From the NCBI RefSeq assembly GCF_030815125.1, contig NZ_JAUSWH010000008.1, positions 156,652-220,651 on the forward strand: a DNA stretch of 64,000 bases, given 5' to 3'. Under the pieces are notes generated by a model that saw nothing but the letters and a program-made list of their open reading frames with translations, ran no database searches and was not told where the DNA came from. A program made the translations under genes and the position numbers. Position 1 is the stretch's first letter. The number at the start of each line of letters is the position of its first letter. This DNA comes from Allorhizobium paknamense. GTDB lineage: Bacteria; Pseudomonadota; Alphaproteobacteria; Rhizobiales; Rhizobiaceae. Positions 1 through 8,828 of the stretch are shown here, in pieces.

Positions 1-5
1 CAGGC

Positions 6-395
6 TCAGGCTTTGCCGATATGGGCGACGGTGGCAATTTCCACCAGCGCATCCGGCTTGACGAGGCCGCATTGCACGCAATAGCGTGCCGGCTTGTCGC
101 CGGGGAAATATTCGGCATAGATCTTGTTGATGGCCTGGTAGTTGGCCCAGTCGGTGAGGAAGATGTGGTTCATGGTCACATCCTCCATCGTGCCGCCCGC
201 CGTTTCGATCACCGATTTGATGAGTTCCAGCACATGCCGGGTCTGGGCAGCGGCATCGCCGACATGCACGACATCATTGTTCTTGTCGAAGGGCAGCGTG
301 CCGGAGACGTAGAGCACGCCATCGGCAAGGGCACCGGGGGAATAGGGGGCGATGGGCTTTTGCGTGCCTTCAGGAACGATAATGGTCTTGGGCAT
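6..395 (-). CDS. rutC: RutC, Rid-family aminoacrylate-pathway protein
   Basis: Member of the RidA/YjgF family, 129 residues, the usual size for RutC (about 128). RutC acts in the Rut pyrimidine pathway on the 3-aminoacrylate-type product released after RutB. The sequence keeps the Rid features: an N-terminal PYSPG-type loop ([12 protein letters not shown]), the strand [11 protein letters not shown], and a C-terminal [18 protein letters not shown] block. The start is placed at MPKTII because a longer reading frame would run upstream into the end of rutB. It follows rutB by 40 bases in the same direction, so it is third in rutABC. The window ends just past its stop, so further rut genes (rutD onward) may lie beyond. 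Function is from family and operon context. Confidence 0.9.
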   Translation of the reverse strand: MPKTIIVPEGTQKPIAPYSPGALADGVLYVSGTLPFDKNNDVVHVGDAAAQTRHVLELIKSVIETAGGTMEDVTMNHIFLTDWANYQAINKIYAEYFPGDKPARYCVQCGLVKPDALVEIATVAHIGKA

Positions 396-435
396 GGAAG
401 ATCCTTTCGAAGAATGAGAGCGGAATGGGACGCGA

Positions 436-1173
436 TCAGGCCGGAGCGGCCTGACCGATGGCGCCGCAGAAATCATTGACGGTGGAAACCCAGCCGAAGA
501 ATTTCTCGACATTATAGACTGTGGCCTGCTGGATATAATCCGGGCCGAGATGGTGGGTGGCGTCTTCCAGCATCACGCCGAAATATTCGAGATGGAAGGC
601 ATCCCGGAGCGAGCTTTCCACGCAGACATTGGTGGCAATGCCGACAAAGACGAGATTGCGAATGCCGCGCGCGCGCAGCACGCTGTCCATATTGGTGTTG
701 AAAAAGCCGGAATAGCGGGTTTTCGGCACCAGAATGTCACCGGGTTTCGGCTGAAGTTCATCGACAATCGCATAATCCCAGGTGCCCTTGGCCAGAAGCT
801 GCCCCTGAAGCTCGGGCCGCGCCCGCATGGTTTTAAGCGCGTTCGACTTATGCCAGTTGGGGGAGCCGGGGCCGCCTGCTTCGATATAATCCTTGTCCCA
901 GCCATTCTGGAAATAGACCACCAGCACGCCTGCGGCGCGGGCGGCATCCAGCGTCTTGCGGATGTTGGAGATGGTGGATTTCGCGCCGGAAATATCAAAG
1001 CCCGCCAGATCCACGTAACCGCCTTCGGTGGAATAGGCGTTTTGCATATCCACCACCACCACGGCTGTTTCGCTGGGCTTGAGGGTAATCGGTTCGGGTC
1101 TTGCGGGCAGCGTTACGCTGGCCGCATGATCGGGACGAGGCTGATAGCCGGCGGCAGTCACAGGCGTGCTCAT
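436..1173 (-). CDS. rutB: RutB, ureidoacrylate amidohydrolase
   Basis: Isochorismatase-like cysteine hydrolase of 245 residues. RutB hydrolyses the (peroxy)ureidoacrylate made by RutA to carbamate and an aminoacrylate derivative. The catalytic Asp-Lys-Cys set is visible: VVDMQNAY with Asp42, a Lys in the PKTRYSGF segment, and the Cys in [11 protein letters not shown]. The [12 protein letters not shown] segment is typical of RutB. Its start ATG overlaps the rutA stop (ATGA), indicating translational coupling. It is cytosolic, with no signal peptide. A generic cysteine hydrolase is the alternative, but the position between rutA and rutC makes RutB the clear choice. Confidence 0.93.
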   Translation of the reverse strand: MSTPVTAAGYQPRPDHAASVTLPARPEPITLKPSETAVVVVDMQNAYSTEGGYVDLAGFDISGAKSTISNIRKTLDAARAAGVLVVYFQNGWDKDYIEAGGPGSPNWHKSNALKTMRARPELQGQLLAKGTWDYAIVDELQPKPGDILVPKTRYSGFFNTNMDSVLRARGIRNLVFVGIATNVCVESSLRDAFHLEYFGVMLEDATHHLGPDYIQQATVYNVEKFFGWVSTVNDFCGAIGQAAPA

Positions 1174-2261
1174 TCAGCGGCCTCCAGCGCAGGCTTGATG
1201 TGCTGGCGGCTCTTCATCAGCGGCTGGACATATTTGCCAAACTTCTCGATGCCTTCCACGAAATCGTCAAAAGTCAGCATGACGCCGCCAGTGCCGGGCA
1301 CTTCGCTCATTTCGTCCAGCATGGCCGCAACTTCCGCATAGGAGCCGATGATCGTTCCCATGTTGATATTGACGGCGGAAACCGGGTTCGACATGTGGCG
1401 GACATTGGTGTCCGAACCGGATTTCGTATCGGCAGCACTTTGCAGGCCAAGCCATTTGATGGCTTCCTCATCGGCGCCCACTTTATAATGCTCCCACTTG
1501 GCCCACGCCGCTTCGGATGTCTCTTCCGCCAGCACCATGGTCAGCACGAATGAGCGCACATCGCGGCCCGTTTTCTCGGTGGCGGCCAGCAGGCGCTGGT
1601 TGGTGGGCGCAAAGGCCTTCGGTGTGTTGACGCCAACGCCGAAGCAGAAGCTGTAATCGGCAAAGGTGGCGGAGAAGGCGAGGCCCTTGTCGGAAGAGCC
1701 TGCGCAGATCAGCTTCACATCCCCTTCCGGCACCGGCTTCATCCGGCAGTCGTCCATGGTGAAATGCTTGCCCTTGAGATCGGAAACGCCCGTCGTCAGC
1801 AACTCCTTCAGCACGGTCGTATATTCCGAGAGGTATTCGTAGCGATCGCCGAAATAGTCGTCGCCCGGCCACAGACCCATCTGGCTATATTCAGGACGTT
1901 GCCAGCCGGTGACGAGATTGACGCCAAACCGGCCGCCGGAGATGGAATCGATGGTGGTTGCCATGCGCGCAACGATGGCTGGCGGCATGACCAGCGTGGC
2001 CGCCGTGCCAAACAGCTTGATCTTGGAGGTGACGGCGGCAAGGCCTGCCATCAGGGTGAAGGATTCCAGATTGTAATCCCAGAATTCCGTCTTGCCGCCA
2101 AAGCCGCGCAGCTTGATCATGGAAAGCGCAAAATCGAATCCGTATTTCTCGGCTCGTAGCGTGATTTCCTTGTTGAGTTCGAAACTCGGCTTGTACTGCG
2201 GCGCATTTTCGGAAATGAGCCAGCCATTATTGCCGATGGGAATGAAAACGCCGATTTCCAT
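1170..2261 (-). CDS. rutA: RutA, FMN-dependent pyrimidine monooxygenase
   Basis: Luciferase-like flavin monooxygenase of 363 residues, the family's standard length. RutA opens the uracil or thymine ring between N3 and C4 using reduced FMN and oxygen. It begins [17 protein letters not shown], the characteristic RutA N-terminus, and contains [13 protein letters not shown], the flavin-binding-type segment of bacterial luciferase-like proteins. An upstream in-frame start exists, but the chosen ATG has an aggagcaag-type ribosome binding site. It is the first gene of the minus-strand rut operon and overlaps rutB by four bases. Reduced FMN would need RutF or another flavin reductase, not seen in this window. 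Confidence 0.95.
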   Translation of the reverse strand: MEIGVFIPIGNNGWLISENAPQYKPSFELNKEITLRAEKYGFDFALSMIKLRGFGGKTEFWDYNLESFTLMAGLAAVTSKIKLFGTAATLVMPPAIVARMATTIDSISGGRFGVNLVTGWQRPEYSQMGLWPGDDYFGDRYEYLSEYTTVLKELLTTGVSDLKGKHFTMDDCRMKPVPEGDVKLICAGSSDKGLAFSATFADYSFCFGVGVNTPKAFAPTNQRLLAATEKTGRDVRSFVLTMVLAEETSEAAWAKWEHYKVGADEEAIKWLGLQSAADTKSGSDTNVRHMSNPVSAVNINMGTIIGSYAEVAAMLDEMSEVPGTGGVMLTFDDFVEGIEKFGKYVQPLMKSRQHIKPALEAAE

Positions 2262-2559
2262 GTCTTGCTCCTGCCTCTGGTGTGCGGGGCGTGCGCCCGT
2301 TTGACAAAAGAGAAGCAATGACTGTGCCAGTTTGAAAAGTGATGCAAAGTCAGAGGCTTGGAATTCTGATGGTCAAAAAATTTATCAAAAGGTCAAAAAT
2401 GAAGGTGGGTTGCGTCATTTTGCCCGTTTTCACGCCGCTCGGGCGGCCACGCTGCATGTCGGGCAAGCGGAGGTGAAGGCGTCGTCCCTGGAGCCTGGAA
2501 TTAACTATTTGAATTTATGAAGAAAGGATTGCCTTTAGGCAAAGGAAGAGTGTGCCCGC
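2262..2559. promoter_or_regulatory. Promoter region of rutABC with TGGTCAA/AGGTCAA half-sites
   Basis: 298 bases between the rutA start and the end of the ROK kinase gene. It must carry the rut promoter reading leftward. Two direct half-sites, TGGTCAA at 2370-2376 and AGGTCAA at 2390-2396, lie in an AT-rich stretch. They resemble one arm of the E. coli RutR box (TTGACCA-N2-TGGTCAA), but no full palindrome is seen. No gene is supported in this stretch. Confidence 0.35.
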
Positions 2560-3480
2560 TTATTGGGCAGGGCGAGCAGATGTCTTTAATCCCAGCAGTG
2601 CGGCGCCCATCAGGCCGGGTTCGATCCGGCATTCGGCGGGTACGACAAGCGGGCGCTGGAACTGCCGTAAAATGCGCCGGCGCACGGCCTGATCGATGGA
2701 GGCTACCAAGCCTGTTGCGTTGGAAAGCCCGCCAGCCACCGGAATAATCGTCGCGCCCGTCAGGTTGACGGTCAGCGCCAAGGGCGCGGCAATAATATCG
2801 ACAAACACATCGATCGTGCGGCTGGCGGCGCTGTCGCCTTCCGTCCAGCGCTCAACAATGCTTTCGCTTGTGCGGGCTTCGCCATGCAGATGCTGGTGCA
2901 GCCTTTCCAGTCCTCTGGCGCTGCATGTGGCATCAATACAGCCCGCCTGGCCGCAGCCACAGGCAAAGCGCGGTATGGCTGCGGGCGGATTGCCCGCAAG
3001 CGTGGCGGCGATGGGTCCATGCCCCCACTCCCCCGCGAAGCCGCCATCGGCATTGATCAGGCTGCCATCGATGACCAGGCCGCCGCCCACACCTGTGCCG
3101 AGAATGATCCCGAATACGACGCGGTGGCCGCGCGCAGCGCCAAGCCCGGCTTCCGCCAGCACGAAGCAGTCGGCATCATTGGCAATCAGCACCGGCAGGC
3201 CGAGAGCGGTTTCCAGATCCTGTTTGAGCGGCCTGCCATGGATACAGGGGATATTGGCGACCACGGTATTTTGGGTATCCGGATCGATGATGCCGCAGAT
3301 GGAAATGGCCACACAGTCCGGCTTTTCATCGGCCTGATCGATTACGGATTGCAGGGCGGACACAAAGGCTGCGAAATCCTGCGTCGGGGTGGGCAGCCGG
3401 GGCAGGGGGCGAATGTCGTCGGGTGAAAAGGCGAGCGCCCCTTTGATGGCCGTGCCGCCAATGTCGAAACAGACGATCAT
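2560..3480 (-). CDS. ROK-family sugar kinase, probable N-acetylglucosamine kinase
   Basis: ROK kinase of 306 residues. The N-terminus CFDIGGTAIKGAL is the phosphate-binding loop, and GTGVGGGLVIDG is the second ATPase-core motif. GEWGHGPI followed by CGCGQAGCIDATCS is the His/Cys zinc motif of ROK proteins. Its ATG overlaps the end of the N-acetylglucosamine-6-phosphate deacetylase gene (ATGA), so the two are co-translated. That pairing argues that it phosphorylates N-acetylglucosamine (or another N-acetyl amino sugar) after non-PTS uptake by the divergent ABC importer. N-acetylmannosamine or glucosamine kinase activity cannot be excluded. No DNA-binding domain is present, so it is not a NagC-type repressor. 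Confidence 0.82.
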   Translation of the reverse strand: MIVCFDIGGTAIKGALAFSPDDIRPLPRLPTPTQDFAAFVSALQSVIDQADEKPDCVAISICGIIDPDTQNTVVANIPCIHGRPLKQDLETALGLPVLIANDADCFVLAEAGLGAARGHRVVFGIILGTGVGGGLVIDGSLINADGGFAGEWGHGPIAATLAGNPPAAIPRFACGCGQAGCIDATCSARGLERLHQHLHGEARTSESIVERWTEGDSAASRTIDVFVDIIAAPLALTVNLTGATIIPVAGGLSNATGLVASIDQAVRRRILRQFQRPLVVPAECRIEPGLMGAALLGLKTSARPAQ

Positions 3481-4664
3481 GATCTTTTCGCCTCATACAC
3501 GCAGCGTCCGCCGATCCAGGTGGCCGTCAATTCAAGCTTCGGGGTGAGAAACAGGAAATCGGCATCCTTGCCGGGAAGGAGAGCGCCCTTGCTGGCCGCT
3601 CCGATTGCCTCTGCGGGATGGAGGCTTGCCATATTAAGGGCCTCCGGCAACGGCACGCCAAGCTTTTCCGTGACGAAGCGCAGGCAGGCGAGCATGTCGA
3701 TATCGGCTCCGGCCAGCGTCCCATCGGCCAGCGTCAACCGGCCATTGCGACGGTAGACCATGCGGCCGTTCAGTTCGAAGCTTTCATCATCCACGCCAAT
3801 GGTGCTCATGGAATCGGTAACGAGGAAAATCCGTCCCGGCCCTCTCTTTGCCCGCAGCGCCAGCGTCATGCAGGCAGGATCGACGTGAAAACCATCGGCA
3901 ATCAGACCGCAGGAAAGCTCCGGCAGGAAAAGACCCGCGCCAACCAATCCCGGCTCTCGATTGGTCAACTGGCTCATGGCGTTGAACAGGTGGGTGACGA
4001 TGCTGGCCCCGGCGGCCACATAGTCGCGAAAGGTCTCGAAGCGTTCATCCGTATGACCGAGGCTGACGACATAGCCCGCCTCGCTCAGAGCCCGCACCTG
4101 CGCGGTGGTGACGCTTTCGGGTGCGATGGTGGTGAGCGCATAACCAAACTGCCCGGCCTGATCGAGAAGGAAAGCGAGATCCTCCTCCGTCATCCTGCGG
4201 ATCAGGGCCGGGTCGTGCGTGCCTTTGCGGGCAAGGGAAAGATGTGGCCCTTCGAGGTGCAGGCCCAGATAGCCTGGAACCTGCGCTTTCAGGGCCTCAC
4301 AGCCGGCCTGCAAGGCTTCTGGCAGAATGTCGGGCCTGTCAGTGATCAGGGTCGGGAGCAGCGCCGTGGTTCCGAAGCGGGCGTGGGCGGCGCAGATGCG
4401 CCGAATGGCTCCAAGGCTGGTGTCATTGTTCAGGAGAACGCCGCCGCCACCATTGACCTGCAAATCCACGAAGCCGGGGACGACGAAGGCGCCGCTCGCA
4501 TCCACAAGGGCAATGTCGGCGGGTAATGCGCCCTGTTGTATCCGAGCCTCGATCTTGCCTTCCCTGACCAGTAGGGCCTGCCCTGTTTGAAACTGTGTTC
4601 CATCGAAAATCTGCCCGCCTGTGATGGCGTAGGGCGCGCGGATGTCAGGCAAGGCGTTGTCCAT
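3477..4664 (-). CDS. nagA: N-acetylglucosamine-6-phosphate deacetylase
   Basis: Amidohydrolase of 395 residues, typical NagA length. It removes acetate from N-acetylglucosamine-6-phosphate to give glucosamine-6-phosphate. Visible motifs are PGFVDLQVNGGGGV near the N-terminus, LHLEGPHLS with the metal-binding Glu, the His residues in SLGHTDE and THLFNAM, and the catalytic Asp in FLVTDSMST. Its start overlaps the stop of the GntR-type regulator by one base (TGATG), and its end overlaps the kinase start, so regulator, nagA and kinase form one tightly packed operon. The next enzyme, glucosamine-6-phosphate deaminase (NagB), is not in this window. Confidence 0.95.
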   Translation of the reverse strand: MDNALPDIRAPYAITGGQIFDGTQFQTGQALLVREGKIEARIQQGALPADIALVDASGAFVVPGFVDLQVNGGGGVLLNNDTSLGAIRRICAAHARFGTTALLPTLITDRPDILPEALQAGCEALKAQVPGYLGLHLEGPHLSLARKGTHDPALIRRMTEEDLAFLLDQAGQFGYALTTIAPESVTTAQVRALSEAGYVVSLGHTDERFETFRDYVAAGASIVTHLFNAMSQLTNREPGLVGAGLFLPELSCGLIADGFHVDPACMTLALRAKRGPGRIFLVTDSMSTIGVDDESFELNGRMVYRRNGRLTLADGTLAGADIDMLACLRFVTEKLGVPLPEALNMASLHPAEAIGAASKGALLPGKDADFLFLTPKLELTATWIGGRCVYEAKRS

Positions 4665-5413
4665 CAGGATTCCAGAGTCAGTTCGGCCACGAGGTCATAC
4701 GCGTCATGGCGGTAAAGGGCGCGGGAGACTTCCATGACCCTGCCCGTGTCGAGATAGGCGATGCGCTGCACGGAAAGGGCCGGCGATCCTGCGGATACGC
4801 CGAGTAGCTCCGTCTCGTCATCCTTCAGCAGAACGGCTGAAATGCGCTGATTGGCGCGCACCGGGCGGATGCTCCGCTGCCCGAGCAGATGATAGAGTGA
4901 GTTTTCCACCGTTTCCGGGTCGGGCAGGAGATCGTCCGGCAGGCTGGTGCGCTCCAGCGCAATCGGCATGTCGTTCGCGGTGCGGATGCGGATGAGGCGT
5001 GCCACCCGCGCCGAACTGCTCAGGCCAAGCGCCATGGTTTCCTCCGGGGTGGGGAAATGCAGGCCACGCTCCAGCCAATGCGATCCCGCGATCATGCCCC
5101 GGCGGCGCATGTCTTCCGAAAAAGAGGTAAGGCGTGTCAGCGGCTGCTGCATGCGGGGAACGGGCTTGGCGACGAAGGTGCCCGAGCCGCGGCGGCGGAC
5201 GAGAAGCCCGTCCTCGACCAGATGATCCAGAGCCTTGCGAACCGTGACCCGGCTGATGTCGGCTGCGTCCGCAATGTCCCGCTCCGGCGGCAAGGCATCG
5301 CCGTGGCGCAGTTGGCCGTTGGCCACGGCTTCTTCGATCAGCCGCTTCAATTTCACGTAAAGCGGACCGCCTGAACTTGTCTGCAGCCTGTGCAATGGAA
5401 GCGTTTGCGTCAT
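4664..5413 (-). CDS. GntR/HutC-family regulator of the amino-sugar locus
   Basis: 249-residue regulator. A winged-helix GntR domain covers roughly residues 10-80 (GPLYVKLKRLIEEAV, then PPERDIADAADISRVTVRKAL and RRRGSGTFVAKP). A C-terminal UTRA ligand-binding domain follows (EDMRRRGMIAG, then ALERTSLP). This is the architecture of NagR/DasR, which sense amino-sugar phosphates. Start chosen at MTQTLPLHRL, preceded by AGGACAGG; a start 14 codons upstream is possible. It leads the nagA-kinase operon and faces the oxidoreductase/ABC genes, so it probably controls both through the divergent promoter. The effector is inferred from neighbours, not seen. Confidence 0.88.
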   Translation of the reverse strand: MTQTLPLHRLQTSSGGPLYVKLKRLIEEAVANGQLRHGDALPPERDIADAADISRVTVRKALDHLVEDGLLVRRRGSGTFVAKPVPRMQQPLTRLTSFSEDMRRRGMIAGSHWLERGLHFPTPEETMALGLSSSARVARLIRIRTANDMPIALERTSLPDDLLPDPETVENSLYHLLGQRSIRPVRANQRISAVLLKDDETELLGVSAGSPALSVQRIAYLDTGRVMEVSRALYRHDAYDLVAELTLES

Positions 5414-5841
5414 GCCCTGTCCTTGCCCCACGGCGTCTTTGGATGCAACCGGCATTTTTCGTCCTGTTCGGCGGCAGGCGAGAAGGAAACCGTACCAAGA
5501 CAATACCAGTTTCCGGCTTTGGTGCAATTGGTTATGTCGTTTTGCCGGAATGGCGGTAAAAATGCTGATATTTCAGCGAAAATAGCCCTCTTGATGAAGA
5601 ATTTCAATTCGTGCTGGACGATTGGCATTTTTTTGGTATGGTTTGTTAAAACACGTTAAACAGGCTGAAGGCGGCGGGCTGGGTTGCGGTCCATCGACCT
5701 GGAGAGATCGAGGGGCAGGCGACAAGGACTAGGGTTTTGAAAATCATTTTCGCGTTTGGATGCGAATTTGGCCCTGACTTGACGATGCGCTGAAAATTTC
5801 TCAGGCTGAAGAAAATAAGTTACAAACAGGGGAAGATATCG
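5414..5841. promoter_or_regulatory. Divergent promoter region of the amino-sugar locus
   Basis: 428 bases between the regulator (minus) and the oxidoreductase (plus), with no supported gene. At 5485-5514 the 6-base arms GGAAAC and GTTTCC flank two direct TACCA boxes (5493-5497 and 5504-5508). GGTAT recurs at 5635-5639 (TTTGGTATGGTTTG). These are candidate operator elements for the GntR/HutC regulator. TTGGCA (5622-5627), 17 bases, then GTTAAA is a weak promoter candidate toward the plus-strand genes. Assignment is by eye only. Confidence 0.35.
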
Positions 5842-7029
5842 ATGAAGGTCGCCATTATCGGGCTCGGATTCCGCATGGGCTATCTCGGTCGGGTGTTCGC
5901 CGAACTCGATCCGACGTTCGAGATCGTGGGCTATGCGGATCCTTCTCCTGCCGGTCTTCCTGGTTTGACGGAGGCCGGGATTCCCGTTGGCAAGCGCTAT
6001 GAAACGCCTGAAGCGCTGATTGCCGGTGAGCGTTTCGATCTTTTGATGATCGGTTCACCCAACCACATGCATCTTGGCCATATCCGCATGGGGCTTGAGG
6101 CAGGGCTGACAGTGTTTACGGAAAAGCCCATCGTCATTTCCATCGCTGAAAGTCTGGAATTGGCGCGTTTGCTCAACACTCATGGGCATGATCGGCTGCT
6201 TGTCGGTCTGGTGCTGCGCTACTCGCCGCTCTATCGCGATCTGCGGGCGGCGCAGGCTCAGGGCAGTCTGGGTGACGTGGTCTCCATCGAGGCATCCGAG
6301 CATATCGAACCCTATCATGGTGCATTCTTCATGCGCGACTGGCGGCGCTATGGCCGCTATACCGGCGGCTTCATGCTGGAGAAATGCTGCCACGACCTCG
6401 ATCTTTACAATGGCGTCGTCGGAGCGAGGCCGCGCTTTGTCGCGAGTTTCGGCGGGCGCAAAAGCTTTGTGCCGCAGAATGCGCCGGAGCCGGGCGTCAA
6501 CGATCTGGAGATCTACCACCGCAAGCCGAGCGGCTGGATGGGCTCCGACAAGGTGTTCGACAGTGATGCCGATATCATCGACTACCAGACAGCCATCATC
6601 GAATACGAGAATGGTGTGGCAATGACCTTCCATACCAATCTCAATGTTCCGGACCAGTTTCGCCGCTTCTGCGTCATCGGCTCGAAGGGCATGGCGGAGG
6701 GCGATTTCGTGCGCGGCTACCTGGATGTGCACAGTGCCCGCACCCATGAAAAGCTGGTGGACAAGCGCTATTCGGCACCTTCCGAAAAATCCCAGCATTA
6801 TGGCGCGGACGAGCAGATGGCAGCGGATGTGCTGGCTTTTATTCAGACCGGCGCGAAGCAGCCGGTGTCGGCGCTCGACGCCATCGAGGCTGGCATTCTG
6901 GCGCTTGCCATCGATCAGGCCAGGTTGAGCCGCACCGTCGTGGATCTTGCGCCGCTCTGGAAGGAATATGACGCCTGCCTGCACGGCGATGATGCGGGCC
7001 GTGACGTGCCCGTGGCAAAGCAAGCCTGA
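5842..7029 (+). CDS. Gfo/Idh/MocA-family oxidoreductase
   Basis: 395-residue NAD(P)-dependent oxidoreductase. The Rossmann start is MKVAIIGLGFRMGYLGRVF, with the family's EKP motif in VFTEKPIVIS (the Lys takes part in catalysis) and GGFMLEKCCHDLDL near the usual active-site His region. These proteins oxidise or epimerise sugars and cyclitols. It is first in a plus-strand run with a CUT1 ABC importer: only 10 bases separate it from the permease gene. It therefore probably acts on the imported sugar or a derivative. The GGGGAAG upstream of the ATG supports the start. The substrate cannot be read from the sequence; an amino sugar or amino-sugar acid is an inference from the opposing nagA operon. 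Confidence 0.85.
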   Translation: MKVAIIGLGFRMGYLGRVFAELDPTFEIVGYADPSPAGLPGLTEAGIPVGKRYETPEALIAGERFDLLMIGSPNHMHLGHIRMGLEAGLTVFTEKPIVISIAESLELARLLNTHGHDRLLVGLVLRYSPLYRDLRAAQAQGSLGDVVSIEASEHIEPYHGAFFMRDWRRYGRYTGGFMLEKCCHDLDLYNGVVGARPRFVASFGGRKSFVPQNAPEPGVNDLEIYHRKPSGWMGSDKVFDSDADIIDYQTAIIEYENGVAMTFHTNLNVPDQFRRFCVIGSKGMAEGDFVRGYLDVHSARTHEKLVDKRYSAPSEKSQHYGADEQMAADVLAFIQTGAKQPVSALDAIEAGILALAIDQARLSRTVVDLAPLWKEYDACLHGDDAGRDVPVAKQA

Positions 7030-7039
7030 GGAGGCGGCC

Positions 7040-7924
7040 ATGGATGCGAAGCGTAGTTCCCTTCTCTTCGCCTGGCTGCTGCTGCTTCCGGCGGTTCTTT
7101 ATATTACCGTCATCGTCGCCTATCCGCTGGTCGATACGGTCATCCTGTCCTTCACCGATGCCTCGCTGAAGCGCACCACCAACTGGGTCGGCTGGCTGAA
7201 CTATCAGAAGATCTTCAATGCGACTTTTGCGGATGTGATTATCCGCACCTTCGTCTGGACCTTCTTTTCCGTCTCCATCAAGATGATCATTGGCGTCTTC
7301 GGCGCGGCCATGCTGAATTCCGCCGTGCCGGGGCGCACGCTGTTTCGCATCCTTACCATGCCGCCCTGGATCGTGCCGATGGCTATTGGCATTTTCATGT
7401 GGGGCTGGATGTATAATGGCCAGTTCGGCATGATTTCAGGGCTGTTGCAACGTTTTGGTCTCGTGGATGGCCCGGTGGCCTTTCTCGCCTACGGCTCTAC
7501 CGCCTTCTGGGCGACCATCTTCACCGATGTCTGGATCGGTGTGCCCATGGTGACGCTCTACATGCTGGCCGCCATGCAGGCGATCCCCGACGATCTCTAT
7601 GAGGCCGCCTGGACCGATGGCGCGGGCCGTTTCTACCGCTTCCGCCGCATCACGCTGCCGCTTTTGAAGCCGGCGATGATCACCATGTCGATGCTCTCGC
7701 TGATCTCGACCTTCAATTCCTTCGACATCATCTGGATCCTGACGCAAGGCGGCCCCACCGGCTCCACCACGACGATGATCATCGATACCTACAAGACGGC
7801 CATTGGCTCCAACAAATACGGTGAAGGGGCCGCGCGCGCCGTGCTGATCTGCATTTTCCTGTCGATCTTCTGCTTTGCCTATTTCCGTGTCACCAGCCGC
7901 CTTTCCACAGGAGACAAGCGATGA
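7040..7924 (+). CDS. CUT1 sugar ABC importer, permease 1 (MalF type)
   Basis: 294-residue inner-membrane permease with about six hydrophobic segments, the first at residues 9-29 (FAWLLLLPAVLYITVIVAYP). The cytoplasmic EAA loop that contacts the ATPase is YEAAWTDGAGRFYRFRRITLP. The start ATG follows GGAGG by four bases. The gene overlaps the next permease by four bases (ATGA). With the second permease, binding protein and ATPase downstream it makes a complete carbohydrate uptake transporter of the CUT1 class. Context suggests an amino sugar or a chitin/peptidoglycan-derived oligosaccharide as substrate; this is inferred. Confidence 0.9.
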   Translation: MDAKRSSLLFAWLLLLPAVLYITVIVAYPLVDTVILSFTDASLKRTTNWVGWLNYQKIFNATFADVIIRTFVWTFFSVSIKMIIGVFGAAMLNSAVPGRTLFRILTMPPWIVPMAIGIFMWGWMYNGQFGMISGLLQRFGLVDGPVAFLAYGSTAFWATIFTDVWIGVPMVTLYMLAAMQAIPDDLYEAAWTDGAGRFYRFRRITLPLLKPAMITMSMLSLISTFNSFDIIWILTQGGPTGSTTTMIIDTYKTAIGSNKYGEGAARAVLICIFLSIFCFAYFRVTSRLSTGDKR

Positions 7925-8778
7925 GCAAGCCGCCCTCCCTGATGAACCGCTACCGCTGGTATGAGATTATCGGCATTTATGCCGGTATCGCGGTGTTTCT
8001 GAGCTTCGTGCTGTCTCCCTTTGTCGAAGGGTTTCTGGTTTCGCTGAAGCCACTCAGCCAGCTTTTTTCCTCGCCCTATCGTTTCTGGCCTGAAAATGGC
8101 TCGTTCGAGGCCTATCGCACCATGTGGGAGCATGTGCCGGGTTTTGGCTGGTACATGTTCAACTCGCTGTTCATTTCCTCCGCCATTACGCTGATTACGC
8201 TGATCCTCGTCATTCCGGCGTCCTACGCTTTTGCGCGGTTCGAATTTCGTGGCAGCGCGCTGCTTCTGGGAGGCTTTCTGGCGGTCAAGATGTTCTCCGG
8301 TGCGGTGCTGCTTATCCCGCTGTTTCGGTTGATGCGCTCCTTCGGCCTGCTGAACACCTATTTTGCGATGATCGTCCCGGGTGTTGCCTTTATCATTCCC
8401 TCCGCAATCTGGCTGCTGCGCACCTATATGATGCGCATTCCCAAGGAACTGCACGAGGCGGCCTATGTGGATGGCGCCAGCCATTTCTATACGCTGCGGC
8501 GGGTCATCCTGCCGATCTCCATGCCGGGTATTGCGGTGGTGGCCATCAGCGCCTTCATCGAGGCCTATGCACAGCAGTTCATCTATGCGCTGACCTTCAA
8601 TTCCAAGAGTGAATACATGCCACTGCCGGTCGGGCTGTTTGCCTATTTCGGGCGTCAGGAAGTGGTGTGGAACGAATTGATGGCTGCGAGCTTCGTCGGC
8701 ATAGCGCCTGCCATGATCGCGATTTTCTTCATGCAACGCTACCTCGTCAGCGGCCTGACCGCCGGCGCGGTGAAATAA
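7921..8778 (+). CDS. CUT1 sugar ABC importer, permease 2 (MalG type)
   Basis: 285-residue permease, partner of the preceding gene and translationally coupled to it by an ATGA overlap. Several hydrophobic segments are visible (for example IGIYAGIAVFLSFVLSP near the N-terminus and FVGIAPAMIAIFFM at the C-terminus). The EAA loop HEAAYVDGASHFYTLRRVILP is clear. Length and order (MalF-like then MalG-like) are standard for CUT1 importers. It would form the membrane heterodimer together with permease 1 and the ATPase encoded further downstream. Confidence 0.9.
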   Translation: MSKPPSLMNRYRWYEIIGIYAGIAVFLSFVLSPFVEGFLVSLKPLSQLFSSPYRFWPENGSFEAYRTMWEHVPGFGWYMFNSLFISSAITLITLILVIPASYAFARFEFRGSALLLGGFLAVKMFSGAVLLIPLFRLMRSFGLLNTYFAMIVPGVAFIIPSAIWLLRTYMMRIPKELHEAAYVDGASHFYTLRRVILPISMPGIAVVAISAFIEAYAQQFIYALTFNSKSEYMPLPVGLFAYFGRQEVVWNELMAASFVGIAPAMIAIFFMQRYLVSGLTAGAVK

Positions 8779-8828
8779 CGGATCTGGAACAAGAGCGGAT
8801 CTAACCTGTCAACAAAGGGGAACAGGAC

